Shown: positions 8,316-16,991 of the stretch, one piece after another | Position numbering within the stretch: position 1 is the first letter of the stretch | Layout: every line of letters starts with the position of its first letter | Assembly (NCBI GenBank): GCA_903837525.1 | Contig: CAILUU010000054.1 | Location: 18,933-82,932 of the forward strand | Length of the DNA stretch: 64,000 nt | Reading direction: 5' to 3' | Source of the DNA: an uncultured Bacteroidota bacterium | GTDB lineage: Bacteria; Bacteroidota; Bacteroidia; Chitinophagales; Chitinophagaceae | Translations under genes and position numbers: made by a program | The notes under the pieces: model-generated | The model's database searches: none | Told to the model about the DNA's origin: nothing | What the model saw: only the letters and a program-made list of their open reading frames with translations

Positions 8316-9811
8316 ATGCCTATTTTTTTAAGTAGGGTTTGCCAAACCGGCATAATATCTGGCGATAGCTTTAATAGCAATGTACCACTACCATACAGCC
8401 CAATAAAGCATAAACTACGTACTACCAGCCAACTAAAACCTTGCTGATTATTAAATAGAAAATGAGTAATATAAAAACTTGCTACACCTAATAAAATTGT
8501 ATAAATAGTTTCCTTAGTAAAAGGCTGTAACTTGAATTTTTTTAGCAAGAAAAAATAACGAATTGCATTGTAAATAGTAAACGAAATTAAATTGGCAATG
8601 GCGGGGCCTATAATACCCATTTTTTTTGTGAGATAATAATTGAGCGGTAGGGTTATTACAATTAAAATAATACCTGTAAAAAATTCGAAGCGCCAAAAGG
8701 TAGATGTACCAATGATTTGAGCATTTACACCTGAACCCATATCTATAATTTTCATTAGGCCAATAAAAAAGAAAACCCAACGAGCATCTAAGTATTGATT
8801 TTGAAGTTTAAAGGTAAAAACACCATCTGTAAAATTTAACCATATTAACGAAAAAACAGCCACAGCAAACACTAGCATATTAATAGAGGAGCGATGGTAA
8901 ATGGTATTAATTTTCTCTAGTTGTTTATCTTTCCAAGCTCGGGAAAGTGTAGCAACAGATGATGATACTATACCACGTTGGGGAGCCTGTATTAAACTTG
9001 CCATATTTTGTGCCAAAGAATAAACACCTGCTAGTGCAAGTCCATCTGTTAATACAGATGCTATAACAATGGTATCAAACACAGCGGCTAAAGTGTACAC
9101 TAAAGATCCTCCGTAAACAAAACTGGATAGGGTTAAAATTTTACTAAAGAATTTTTTTGTAACTCTGCTTTTGGTAAACGTAAAATGAACTTGCTTTTTT
9201 ACAATTAAATTTATTATTAAAATAGCAGCAATGGCTAAATATAAAAAGGAATAAATTTTAATAAACAAATCAAACTTGGTAAGCAGTCCTGTAAAAACTA
9301 ACACAATTAAAATTGTGGTAAATAACCTAAACTGTACCTCTTTTAAATAATTTGTTAATACCGATTTTTTTAGTTGCCAAGCATAGGCTTCAAAAATAGT
9401 GTATAAACTAAATCCTAAACCAAACGGAAAAACCCAATGATAATAAGTTATTAATAAAGAGGAGTTTGCACTAAATTTCCGTATCACTAAATCTTTAAAA
9501 AAAATACCACCAATAAGCACAATACAAAAACCAATTAAGGAAAGTAATAAAGCCCAGGTAAATAAATCATTTTTTTTATTCTCAAGATTATCTTTATAGT
9601 AAGGATAAAATTTATAAATGTAGGCACTCATGCCTAAGTTGCCAAAGGATTGTATTATGGTGGCTAGTGCAATAAAAATATTTGTTAATCCATATTGTTG
9701 TGGTGTAAAACCACCTTTCATAGTAAATAAATACGTATTTAGCAAGCCAATAGCAAAGCCCATGTATACAATACCCGACGAAATAATGCTTTGCCTTCGT
9801 AATTGACTCAT
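8297..9811 (-). CDS. Wzx-like polysaccharide/lipid flippase
   Basis: A 504-residue integral membrane protein with about 12-14 hydrophobic segments spread over the whole length (for example GFAIGLLNTYLFT and LLSLIGFCIVLIGGIFF). This is the layout of the polysaccharide biosynthesis / MATE-like flippase superfamily. Such proteins flip lipid-linked glycans or lipid II across the inner membrane. The substrate is not determinable here, since no glycosyltransferases or wzy are adjacent. It is monocistronic by context, convergent with the NlpC gene. MurJ is an alternative, but its conserved charged motifs were not evident. Confidence 0.75.
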   Translation of the reverse strand: MSQLRRQSIISSGIVYMGFAIGLLNTYLFTMKGGFTPQQYGLTNIFIALATIIQSFGNLGMSAYIYKFYPYYKDNLENKKNDLFTWALLLSLIGFCIVLIGGIFFKDLVIRKFSANSSLLITYYHWVFPFGLGFSLYTIFEAYAWQLKKSVLTNYLKEVQFRLFTTILIVLVFTGLLTKFDLFIKIYSFLYLAIAAILIINLIVKKQVHFTFTKSRVTKKFFSKILTLSSFVYGGSLVYTLAAVFDTIVIASVLTDGLALAGVYSLAQNMASLIQAPQRGIVSSSVATLSRAWKDKQLEKINTIYHRSSINMLVFAVAVFSLIWLNFTDGVFTFKLQNQYLDARWVFFFIGLMKIIDMGSGVNAQIIGTSTFWRFEFFTGIILIVITLPLNYYLTKKMGIIGPAIANLISFTIYNAIRYFFLLKKFKLQPFTKETIYTILLGVASFYITHFLFNNQQGFSWLVVRSLCFIGLYGSGTLLLKLSPDIMPVWQTLLKKIGIKKERF

Positions 9812-9932
9812 AGTGCTATTTGGTGCTAAATTAGATTATTTTTTAAAGAGGGTAATTAAAAGCGAACTAAAATAGATAAAATAATATTTTTTAACAGTTT
9901 GATATTTTATAGAGGTAGTGCAAGTTGAAGAA

Positions 9933-9958
9933 TGTCAGCCTGAGCTTGTCGAAGGCGG
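9933..9958 (+). repeat. left copy of perfect 26-bp inverted repeat flanking GIY-YIG gene
   Basis: This copy contains the core CCTGAGCTTGTCGAAGG and is the exact reverse complement of 10290-10315. It begins 7 bases beyond the stop codon of the GIY-YIG gene. The match ends abruptly on both sides. Confidence 0.95.
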
Positions 9959-9964
9959 GGCCAC

Positions 9965-10261
9965 TTATTTTTTAGGTTTTGCTAATTGTTTTATTTGTTC
10001 CCAATCGTCTACAAATAATGCTTCTTTCTTTTTTCTTGACCACCCCTTTAATTGCTTTTCCCAAGCAATTGCTTGGCTGATATCTTCAAATCGTTGAAAA
10101 TATTTTAAAATTACTGGCTTCTTTTTAAAAGTATAGGCCAAAGTATTTTCTCCATTATTATGCTCCCAAATTCTTCTCTCTAAATCGTTGGTTACTCCAG
10201 TGTAATAACTTTTATCGCTACACTCTAAAATGTAAACAAAATAGTTATGTGCAATTTTCAT
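9965..10261 (-). CDS. single-domain GIY-YIG nuclease
   Basis: A 98-residue protein that is essentially one GIY-YIG nuclease domain. It has YFVYILECSDKSYYTGVTND as the GIY...YIG strands, then the conserved Arg in LERRIWEHN and the Glu in AIAWEKQLKGWSRKKKEAL. The domain cuts one DNA strand using a metal ion; members include UvrC, homing enzymes and many small uncharacterised UPF0213-like proteins. It is bounded on both sides by perfect 26-bp inverted repeats (9933-9958, 10290-10315) lying 6 and 28 bases away. The whole unit, about 383 bases, resembles a minimal mobile element. Its natural substrate is unknown. Confidence 0.9.
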   Translation of the reverse strand: MKIAHNYFVYILECSDKSYYTGVTNDLERRIWEHNNGENTLAYTFKKKPVILKYFQRFEDISQAIAWEKQLKGWSRKKKEALFVDDWEQIKQLAKPKK

Positions 10262-10289
10262 TTTGTAGGATATATTTTTTGGGAATTAA

Positions 10290-10315
10290 CCGCCTTCGAC
10301 AAGCTCAGGCTGACA
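10290..10315 (-). repeat. right copy of perfect 26-bp inverted repeat flanking GIY-YIG gene
   Basis: Read on the plus strand it contains CCTTCGACAAGCTCAGG. It is an exact reverse complement of 9933-9958 and lies 28 bases upstream of the GIY-YIG start codon. Confidence 0.95.
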
Positions 10316-10335
10316 ACTTTTAAGTTTATAAATTT

Positions 10336-12018
10336 TTACTCTACCTTTTTTGTTTTTATATAAAAATTTTCATCAACACTAAAACTATTGTCACCCTCTG
10401 GATAAATGCTTAACAATTTCCATTCTTCGGTAGGTTTTATCCAACGTTCGCCTTTAAAATTAATTTTTAGTGGAAGATCAAACCCTTTTATACAATTGGT
10501 GTATCTATATTCTACCTTAAATCCATCTTGTTTATACTCCAATACAGGTATTTGTGCTGTGCGTAAATACTGGTCGAATACTTTATTGAAATTTTGTTTA
10601 CTTTTTTTACTTATGTACTTTTCTACTTGTTCGGTGGTAACGGTTTTCAACCCAAAGTCTTTATTTAAACCTCGTAAAATTTGCCTAAATTTTTCATCAT
10701 CATTTATTACTTGCCGTATTGTGTGTAACATATTACCTGCTTTGGGGTACATATCGCCGCTACCTTCTTTATTTACATTATAGGGGCCAATAATAGGTCT
10801 GTCGTTTTGTATGCCTTTTCTAGTGCCAATGCAGTATTCGTTACCAGCTTTTTTACCAAACCAATAATCGGTAAAAAGCGTTTCGCTATAATTGGTAAAA
10901 CCTTCATGCACCCACATATCTGCAACATCTTTTGTAGTTATGTTATTGGCAAACCATTCATGTCCACTTTCATGCACAATAATAAAATCCCATTTTTTTC
11001 CCCAACCTGTACCACTTAAATCCCTTCCTAAATAGCCATTTTGATATTTATTACCATATGCAATAGCACTTTGATGCTCCATGCCTAAATGTGGAGCTTC
11101 AACTAATTTGTACCCATCATTATAAAACGGGAATGCACCAAACCAATGTTCAAAAGCCTTCATCATTTTTGGAGCATCTGCAAATTGTTTTTTTGCTTTC
11201 TCCAAGTTTTCTTTCAACACCCAATAATGCATAGCTAAATTGCCTTTTTCACCTTTATATATTTCATTAAAATGTGCATACTTTCCTATGTAAGGAACTA
11301 AATTGTAGCTGTTAATAGGTAAGCTTACTAACCATTTGGAGGTTTTATAACCCTTGGATTTTGTTTCTTTTATTAATTTGCCATTTGCTACACCAACTAA
11401 ACTATCTGGGTAAGTAATGGTAATACTAGCTCCATTATCTGGCTCATCGCTTTGATGATCTTTAACAGGATACCATACACTAGCACCTAAGCCTTGACAA
11501 GCAACGCTTACAAAAGGGCTACCATCGGCACTGCGTTTCCAAATTAAACCACCATCCCACGGTGGGCGCTTAGCTATTTGAGGTTTGCCGTGGAAGTAAA
11601 TGGTTAAAATACTATAAGGCTCATCTTTTACAGTTTGGTCTAATTTTAAAAAATAAGCATCACCATCCTTTATATAATCAACAGCATATTCTGCACCGGT
11701 AACTTTACAATTTGGAATATGCATTTTAAAGCTATCTGCAATCATTGGTTCTTGTAAATCTACTTGTAAGGATGTGCCGTTTTTAAGCACTTTAAAACTT
11801 ATTTTATTGTAGCCACTAATGGTGCTATCCTCAAAATTAAATTTCACATTCAAATCATATCGTTGTACATCCCACCAATCTCTGCTTGCACCATACGTAC
11901 CACGTAAACTGTCCTTATGGGTAAACTTTTGAGGCTGTTGTAAAAGTTGTGCATTAATACAATTAAGCATTAAGAAGCAAGAATTAAGAATTATTACAAT
12001 TTTTGCAAGGAACATCAT
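10336..12018 (-). CDS. secreted M1-family aminopeptidase
   Basis: A 560-residue zinc metallopeptidase of family M1. After a signal peptide ending near NCINAQ comes an N-terminal beta domain, then the aminopeptidase motif GMEHQSAIAY (a variant of GAMEN). The zinc site HESGHEW has His349, Glu350 and His353, with the third ligand Glu372 in WVHEGF, 19 residues after the second histidine as the family requires. It is short and lacks the long helical C-terminal domain of PepN. It probably trims N-terminal residues from peptides in the periplasm. It is divergent from an oligopeptide-binding lipoprotein 46 bases away, a sensible partner. The signal-peptide DNA is repeat-like. Confidence 0.92.
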   Translation of the reverse strand: MMFLAKIVIILNSCFLMLNCINAQLLQQPQKFTHKDSLRGTYGASRDWWDVQRYDLNVKFNFEDSTISGYNKISFKVLKNGTSLQVDLQEPMIADSFKMHIPNCKVTGAEYAVDYIKDGDAYFLKLDQTVKDEPYSILTIYFHGKPQIAKRPPWDGGLIWKRSADGSPFVSVACQGLGASVWYPVKDHQSDEPDNGASITITYPDSLVGVANGKLIKETKSKGYKTSKWLVSLPINSYNLVPYIGKYAHFNEIYKGEKGNLAMHYWVLKENLEKAKKQFADAPKMMKAFEHWFGAFPFYNDGYKLVEAPHLGMEHQSAIAYGNKYQNGYLGRDLSGTGWGKKWDFIIVHESGHEWFANNITTKDVADMWVHEGFTNYSETLFTDYWFGKKAGNEYCIGTRKGIQNDRPIIGPYNVNKEGSGDMYPKAGNMLHTIRQVINDDEKFRQILRGLNKDFGLKTVTTEQVEKYISKKSKQNFNKVFDQYLRTAQIPVLEYKQDGFKVEYRYTNCIKGFDLPLKINFKGERWIKPTEEWKLLSIYPEGDNSFSVDENFYIKTKKVE

Positions 12019-12064
12019 ATTTGTTTGTTTATAAATGCTAATTTAGTTTAGTTTTTTATCAAAA

Positions 12065-13825
12065 ATGAACCGTTTAACAAATAAATATAATCTTATCAGC
12101 TTATCGCCTAATCGGCAATTATTTTTTTTACCACAGAACACCATAGGTTTTATTCACCAATTGGGAAAGATTAAATTATTTATCTCTTTGTTTTCAAGGC
12201 AAAAAAAAATATTAATTTTTCTCTGCGTCCTTGCGTCTCTATGGTTCCTTTCATCTTGCACCAATCATAAACACACCAACAAAAAAATATTTCATTACAA
12301 CGAAAGTAGTGGCTTAGCTAGCTTAGATCCTGCATTTGCAAAAAATAAACAAGTAATGTGGGCTGTGCATCAAGTATACAATACGTTGATAGAAATTGAT
12401 AGCACCATGCAAATGTCTCCCTCTTTAGCTAAACGATGGATGGTTAGCCCAGATAATAAAACATTTACCTTTTATTTACGAAATGATGTTTTTTTTACGA
12501 ATGATGATTGCTTTAAAAATATCCCCAGAAAGTTAACGGCTAAAGATGTTGAATATAGTTTTTATAGAATAATTGATAAAGCTACAGCAAGCCCTGGTGC
12601 TTGGATTTTTAATAACCGAGTAGACAGTCTAGAACCCTTTAAAGCTATTGATGATACTACGTTTCAGCTAAAATTGCAAAAACCTTTTCAAAGTATTTTA
12701 GGTATATTAAGTATGCAATATTGTAGCATTGTTGCTAAAGAAGCGGTGGATTTTTATGAAAACGATTTTCGTAGGCATCCGGTTGGTACTGGCCCGTTTA
12801 GCTTTGTTACTTGGGAAGAAGGGCAGGCGTTGGTGTTGAAAAAAAATGAACATTATTTTGAAAAGGATGCTAATGGTAATCGATTACCCTTTTTAGACGG
12901 AATTAAAGTTAGTTTTTTTGATAGTAAAGCAACAGAATTTTTAGAATTTCAGCAAAACCGGTTAGATTTTATTGATGATATAGATGCTAGCTTTAAAGAT
13001 GAACTATTAACTAAAACCGGTAATTTAAAAGCCAAGTGGCAAGGTATAATTGAGTTACAAAAACAACCTTATTTAAACATTGAGTATTTGGGTATTTTGG
13101 TAGATGAGCAAAATGAGTTAGTAAAAAATTCTCCCTTAAAACAAAAAAAAATACGGCAGGCTATTAACTATGGTTTTGATAGAAAAAAGATGATGTTGTA
13201 TTTGCGGAATAGTATTGGTATTGCTGCAGAAAGTGGTTTTGTTCCTTGTGGTTTACCCAGCTTTGATTCTGTTACAATAAAAGGCTATTCGTTTAATACA
13301 GCAAAAGCTAAAGTATTATTAGCGGAAGCAGGCTTTGCAAATGGCAAAAATTTACCTACAATAAAATTATTAACCATACCAATTTATGGCGATTTGGGTA
13401 GTTATATTGCAAACGAGTTAAAACAAATTGGTATTAACATTCAGGTAGAGGTTATTCAAAAAAGTTTGTTGATGGAACAAATGGCAAAAGGTACGGCAGC
13501 CTTTTTTAGAGGCAGTTGGATAGCAGATTACCCAGATGCTGAAAATTATTTAAGTGTTTTCTATAGCAAAAATCCAGCTCCACCTAATTATACCAGGTAT
13601 AAAAATAGTTTGTATGATGCATTGTACGAGAAATCGTTAGCCGAAAAAAATGATACCCTCAGGTATAAGTTATACCAGCAAATGGATAAGTTAATAATTG
13701 AAGATGCCCCCATTGTGCCACTCTGGTATGATATGGCAATTCATTTAGTACATTCAAACATAAAAAACTTTCCACCCAATAGTTTAAATTTATTGGAGTT
13801 AAGAAGAACAAAGAAAACCCCCTAA
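12065..13825 (+). CDS. oligopeptide-binding lipoprotein of ABC transporter (SBP family 5)
   Basis: A solute-binding protein of the OppA/DppA family (SBP_bac_5) with motifs such as LTAKDVEYSFYR, HPVGTGPF, IRQAINYGFDRKKMM and RGSWIADYPDAENYL. It is a predicted lipoprotein: the hydrophobic stretch KKILIFLCVLASLWFLSSC ends in an LSSC lipobox. The long N-terminus from the ATG at 12065 is unusual. A TTG at 12188 would give a compact 24-residue lipoprotein signal (MFSRQKKILIF...) and may be the real start. No permease or ATPase genes are adjacent. The DNA coding for the signal core matches a dispersed repeat (see findings). Confidence 0.88.
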   Translation: MNRLTNKYNLISLSPNRQLFFLPQNTIGFIHQLGKIKLFISLFSRQKKILIFLCVLASLWFLSSCTNHKHTNKKIFHYNESSGLASLDPAFAKNKQVMWAVHQVYNTLIEIDSTMQMSPSLAKRWMVSPDNKTFTFYLRNDVFFTNDDCFKNIPRKLTAKDVEYSFYRIIDKATASPGAWIFNNRVDSLEPFKAIDDTTFQLKLQKPFQSILGILSMQYCSIVAKEAVDFYENDFRRHPVGTGPFSFVTWEEGQALVLKKNEHYFEKDANGNRLPFLDGIKVSFFDSKATEFLEFQQNRLDFIDDIDASFKDELLTKTGNLKAKWQGIIELQKQPYLNIEYLGILVDEQNELVKNSPLKQKKIRQAINYGFDRKKMMLYLRNSIGIAAESGFVPCGLPSFDSVTIKGYSFNTAKAKVLLAEAGFANGKNLPTIKLLTIPIYGDLGSYIANELKQIGINIQVEVIQKSLLMEQMAKGTAAFFRGSWIADYPDAENYLSVFYSKNPAPPNYTRYKNSLYDALYEKSLAEKNDTLRYKLYQQMDKLIIEDAPIVPLWYDMAIHLVHSNIKNFPPNSLNLLELRRTKKTP

Positions 13826-13852
13826 ATCCACTAAAAGAGGGATTTTGGTTTA
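13821..13852 (+). terminator. probable terminator after the peptide-binding lipoprotein gene
   Basis: Stem CCtAAATCC (13821-13829) pairs with GGATTTtGG (13840-13848) with one mismatch; a weak T/A tract follows. It overlaps the stop codon. The weaker tail lowers confidence. Confidence 0.45.
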
Positions 13853-13920
13853 AAATTTGTCTTTGCCTTTATTTATAAGTCAATACTTAGCATTTATAAT
13901 GCAAAAACGTACAATTCCCA

Positions 13921-14604
13921 TTAGGGTTTTTTGGTTTTTAATTTATCCTTAAAAACCTTTTGAAACTTATCTAACTTAGGTTGTATAACCATTTGACAAT
14001 AACCCTGTTCGCTATTATTGTTATAATAATTTTGGTGGTAATTTTCTGCAGCATAAAACACATCAAGCTTCTCTAAAGTAGTCACAATTGGGTTATTAAA
14101 AGCCCCACTTTTATTTAACTCCACTATATATTTTTCTGCTTTTGTCTTTTGTTCCTCACTATTATAAAAAATTACACTACGGTATTGTGGCCCAGCATCT
14201 CCGCCTTGGCGGTTAAGTGTTGTTGGGTCGTGTACTTGCCAAAACACTTCTAATAATTCATCAAAACTAATTTTAGTTTTATCGTAAACAATAGATAAAC
14301 ACTCTGCATGTCCTGTTGTTTTGCTACAAACTTCTTCGTAGGTAGGGTTTTTTACATGTCCGCCGCTATAGCCACTCGTAACTTTCTCTACACCTTTTAA
14401 TTGCTGAAAAATAGCCTCGGTACACCAAAAGCATCCAGTACCAAAGGTGGCTGTATCTAACGAAACGCCAGCAGCAGTAGTAGTTTCAGTATTACTAGTA
14501 GTAATTGAATTATCCATTGATTTATTTTTTGTGGATGATTGATTTTGTGCACAAGAACTTAACGCAAAAAAGCTAATGGTGCTAAAAATAAAAGATTTTA
14601 TCAT
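13921..14604 (-). CDS. msrA: peptide methionine sulfoxide reductase A, lipoprotein form
   Basis: MsrA reduces methionine-S-sulfoxide in oxidised proteins. The catalytic motif GTGCFWCTEAIF has the nucleophile Cys58; YSGGHVKNPTYEEVCSKTTGHAE and the C-terminal GYCQMVI (resolving cysteine region) are present. The N-terminus IKSFIFSTISFFALSSC is a lipoprotein signal with Cys18 as the lipid-bearing residue. The enzyme therefore acts outside the cytoplasm, probably in the periplasm, and needs an exported electron donor. It has no MsrB fusion. Divergent from mutS2 with 138 bases between. Confidence 0.96.
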   Translation of the reverse strand: MIKSFIFSTISFFALSSCAQNQSSTKNKSMDNSITTSNTETTTAAGVSLDTATFGTGCFWCTEAIFQQLKGVEKVTSGYSGGHVKNPTYEEVCSKTTGHAECLSIVYDKTKISFDELLEVFWQVHDPTTLNRQGGDAGPQYRSVIFYNSEEQKTKAEKYIVELNKSGAFNNPIVTTLEKLDVFYAAENYHQNYYNNNSEQGYCQMVIQPKLDKFQKVFKDKLKTKKP

Positions 14605-14742
14605 GGTTTGTTTTTTCTATTTATGCATAGCGTAGTATAATAGTTTTATTAACAAAATTGCATAACAAAGGTTTAACAAAATTGTTATAACACTATAATG
14701 ACCAATTTTATCCGAAATTTACATTTTAAAAACAACTAACAT

Positions 14743-16845
14743 TTGAAATTTTTTCCAGAATCAACCTTAGTACAATTAGAATACGAAAAAGTTAAAGTCC
14801 TTTTATCTAACCATTGTAAAACCGAGTTTGGCAAAGCCAAATGTGCTGCATTACGCATACATACCAAAAAAGAATTCATTGAAACAGAATTAAGGCAAAC
14901 AAATGAGTACAAACTAATTACTCAAAGCGGACAAGTTTTTCCAAACGATTTTGTAGCCAATATTGCTAAAGAATTAAAATTGTTAAGTATACAAGGTGCC
15001 GTTTTAAGTGGCGAACAGTTTTTATTAATAAAACGCCTTACCCAAAATACAAACAATATTTTTAGATGGTTTGATGCTGAAAAAAGGCAGGCCTATGGTG
15101 CCTTAGCAAAAGTTATAAATGATACCTATTACGAAAAAGCTATTCCACAATTAATTGATGAAGTTTTAGATGAAACAGGTAATGTAAAAGATAATGCAAG
15201 TGAAGAGTTGTATAAAATACGCATGAGCTTATATAAGCGTAGAAATGAGTTAAGACGCCTATTTGATAAAATTGTAAGCAAATTAAATAAGCAAGGGTAC
15301 CTTACAGATATTGAAGAAAGTTTTATGAATGGTCGGAGAGTATTAGCAGTATTTGCCGAACAAAAAAGACAAATAAAAGGCGTTTTACATGGCGAAAGCG
15401 ATAGCCGCCGTACTACTTTTATTGAGCCAGAGGAAACAACAGAACTAAACAACGAAATATTTTCTTTAGAGCATGAGGAGAGTAGGGAGGTTTATAAAAT
15501 TTTACGAATACTTACTAAAAACATTGGCGTTTATGCGGCTGTGTTAAAAACCTATTTTGATATTGCTGGTGAGTATGATTTTATTCAAGCAAAGGCAAAA
15601 TTGGCCATAGAAATGGGAGGTAATTTTCCTCAAATTTTTGATAAAGCACATATACAGTTAATAGATGCTTATCACCCCTTACTTTTTTTATACAACAAAG
15701 TAAATAATAAGCCAACTATACCGGTAACCCTAACCTTAAATGAAAAACAACGGATATTGGTTATTAGTGGTCCAAATGCAGGGGGTAAAACTGTTACACT
15801 TAAAACAGTGGGTTTATTGCAATTAATGGTGCAAAGTGGTTTATTAGTGCCTGTACACCCCGATAGTGAGATGGGTATTTTTAAGCAAATTATGATTCAT
15901 ATTGGCGATACCCAAAGCTTAGAGTTTGAGTTAAGTACCTATTCCTCTCACTTAAAAAATATGAAGCATTTTATGGAAAATGCAAATGGAAAAACCTTGT
16001 TTTTTATAGATGAATTAGGTAGCGGAAGCGATCCAAACTTGGGAGGTGCCTTTGCAGAGGTAATAATGGAGGAGCTAGCCTTTAAACATAGTTTTGGTAT
16101 TGTAACCACACATTATCTTAACTTAAAAGTAATGGCTAATAAAGTGCCAGGTATTATAAACGGGGCTATGCAGTTTGATGAAAAGAATTTATTACCTATG
16201 TATAAATTAATTGTAGGAAAACCAGGTAGTTCTTACACTTTTTCTATTGCAGAACGTATTGGGTTAGATAAAAAATTAATTACAAAAGCAAAGGCGTTAG
16301 TTGATGAAGACCATTTTACATTAGATAAATTACTGAATAGAACCGAGCAAGACTTACAACGAATTGATAAAGATAAAAGCGAATTGCAACAGCTTTTAAA
16401 AGAAAATGAACGGCTTAAAAAGGAAATGCAACAAGTGTTAAACAAAGAAAAACATTTGCAAGAAGTTGAAAAATTAATGCATCAAAATAAAATAAGCGAA
16501 GATAAATTTAGCTATTTAAAAGATATGGAACGCCGCCTTAAAGCCATGGTTATTGAGTGGCGAAAGGCCGAGGATAAGGATAAAGTGGTAAAAATGATTC
16601 ATGCCTTACTTTTTAACCAAAAAGAAAAAATAGTAGCCGAAAAACAACAAAAAAAATTAAATGAAAAGTTTATAGAAATAGGCGGAGATATTAAAATAGG
16701 TGCAAAAGTAAAGATGAAACAAAACCGCCAAATAGGTATTGTAAAAGAAATAAAAGGCAAAAAAGCCATACTTCAAGTTGGTGTAATGCCTATTACCGTT
16801 GACTTACAGGATTTAGTAGTCGTAAAAGACAAAGTGGTAGAATAA
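14743..16845 (+). CDS. mutS2: MutS2 family ATPase lacking the Smr nuclease domain
   Basis: A MutS2-type ATPase of 700 residues. The N-terminal core/lever region ends at Walker A GPNAGGKTVTLKT (about 343-355), with Walker B TLFFIDELGSGSDP (about 418-431) and THYLNLKVMA following. A charged coiled coil spans about 520-620, and a KOW-like segment (KIGAKVKMKQNRQIGIVKEI) ends the protein. MutS2 proteins act in anti-recombination or in ribosome collision rescue, not in mismatch repair. The C-terminal Smr endonuclease domain, usual in about 780-residue relatives, is missing. The next gene (tRNA) starts 54 bases later, so there is no room for a frameshifted remnant. The TTG start fits the family N-terminus. 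Confidence 0.92.
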   Translation: MKFFPESTLVQLEYEKVKVLLSNHCKTEFGKAKCAALRIHTKKEFIETELRQTNEYKLITQSGQVFPNDFVANIAKELKLLSIQGAVLSGEQFLLIKRLTQNTNNIFRWFDAEKRQAYGALAKVINDTYYEKAIPQLIDEVLDETGNVKDNASEELYKIRMSLYKRRNELRRLFDKIVSKLNKQGYLTDIEESFMNGRRVLAVFAEQKRQIKGVLHGESDSRRTTFIEPEETTELNNEIFSLEHEESREVYKILRILTKNIGVYAAVLKTYFDIAGEYDFIQAKAKLAIEMGGNFPQIFDKAHIQLIDAYHPLLFLYNKVNNKPTIPVTLTLNEKQRILVISGPNAGGKTVTLKTVGLLQLMVQSGLLVPVHPDSEMGIFKQIMIHIGDTQSLEFELSTYSSHLKNMKHFMENANGKTLFFIDELGSGSDPNLGGAFAEVIMEELAFKHSFGIVTTHYLNLKVMANKVPGIINGAMQFDEKNLLPMYKLIVGKPGSSYTFSIAERIGLDKKLITKAKALVDEDHFTLDKLLNRTEQDLQRIDKDKSELQQLLKENERLKKEMQQVLNKEKHLQEVEKLMHQNKISEDKFSYLKDMERRLKAMVIEWRKAEDKDKVVKMIHALLFNQKEKIVAEKQQKKLNEKFIEIGGDIKIGAKVKMKQNRQIGIVKEIKGKKAILQVGVMPITVDLQDLVVVKDKVVE

Positions 16846-16862
16846 ATTAGTTTCCTCATTTT

Positions 16863-16894
16863 TTTGGGTTGAGTTTTTTCAAAACGTATCTTTG
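16863..16894 (+). promoter_or_regulatory. promoter of tRNA-Ser
   Basis: A TTTG (16863-16866) and TATCTTTG (16887-16894) are separated by 20 bases, matching the Bacteroidota -33/-7 consensus. Counting four bases past the -7 box puts the start at about 16898, virtually at the first base of the tRNA. Confidence 0.7.
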
Positions 16895-16898
16895 CCAT

Positions 16899-16983
16899 GG
16901 AGAGCTGGCAGAGTGGTCGATTGCGGCAGTCTTGAAAACTGTTGACTGTTACAGGTCCTGGGGTTCGAATCCCTAGCTCTCCG
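16899..16983 (+). tRNA. tRNA-Ser (anticodon UGA)
   Basis: An 85-base cloverleaf. The acceptor stem GGAGAGC (16899-16905) pairs with GCTCTCC (16976-16982), followed by discriminator G. The anticodon loop CTTGAAA presents TGA between stems GCAGT and ACTGT, so it reads UCA codons. A long variable arm, typical of serine tRNA, and a T-arm GGTTCGAATCC are present. The CCA end is not encoded. A promoter immediately upstream and a hairpin terminator downstream make it a single-gene transcript. Confidence 0.95.
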
Positions 16984-16991
16984 CTAAAACT

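Noticed and set aside
9965..10261. GIY-YIG gene as a homing endonuclease inside an intron or a host gene
   Set aside because: It lies between two complete genes with no interrupted reading frame on either side; the flanking inverted repeats fit a stand-alone unit better.
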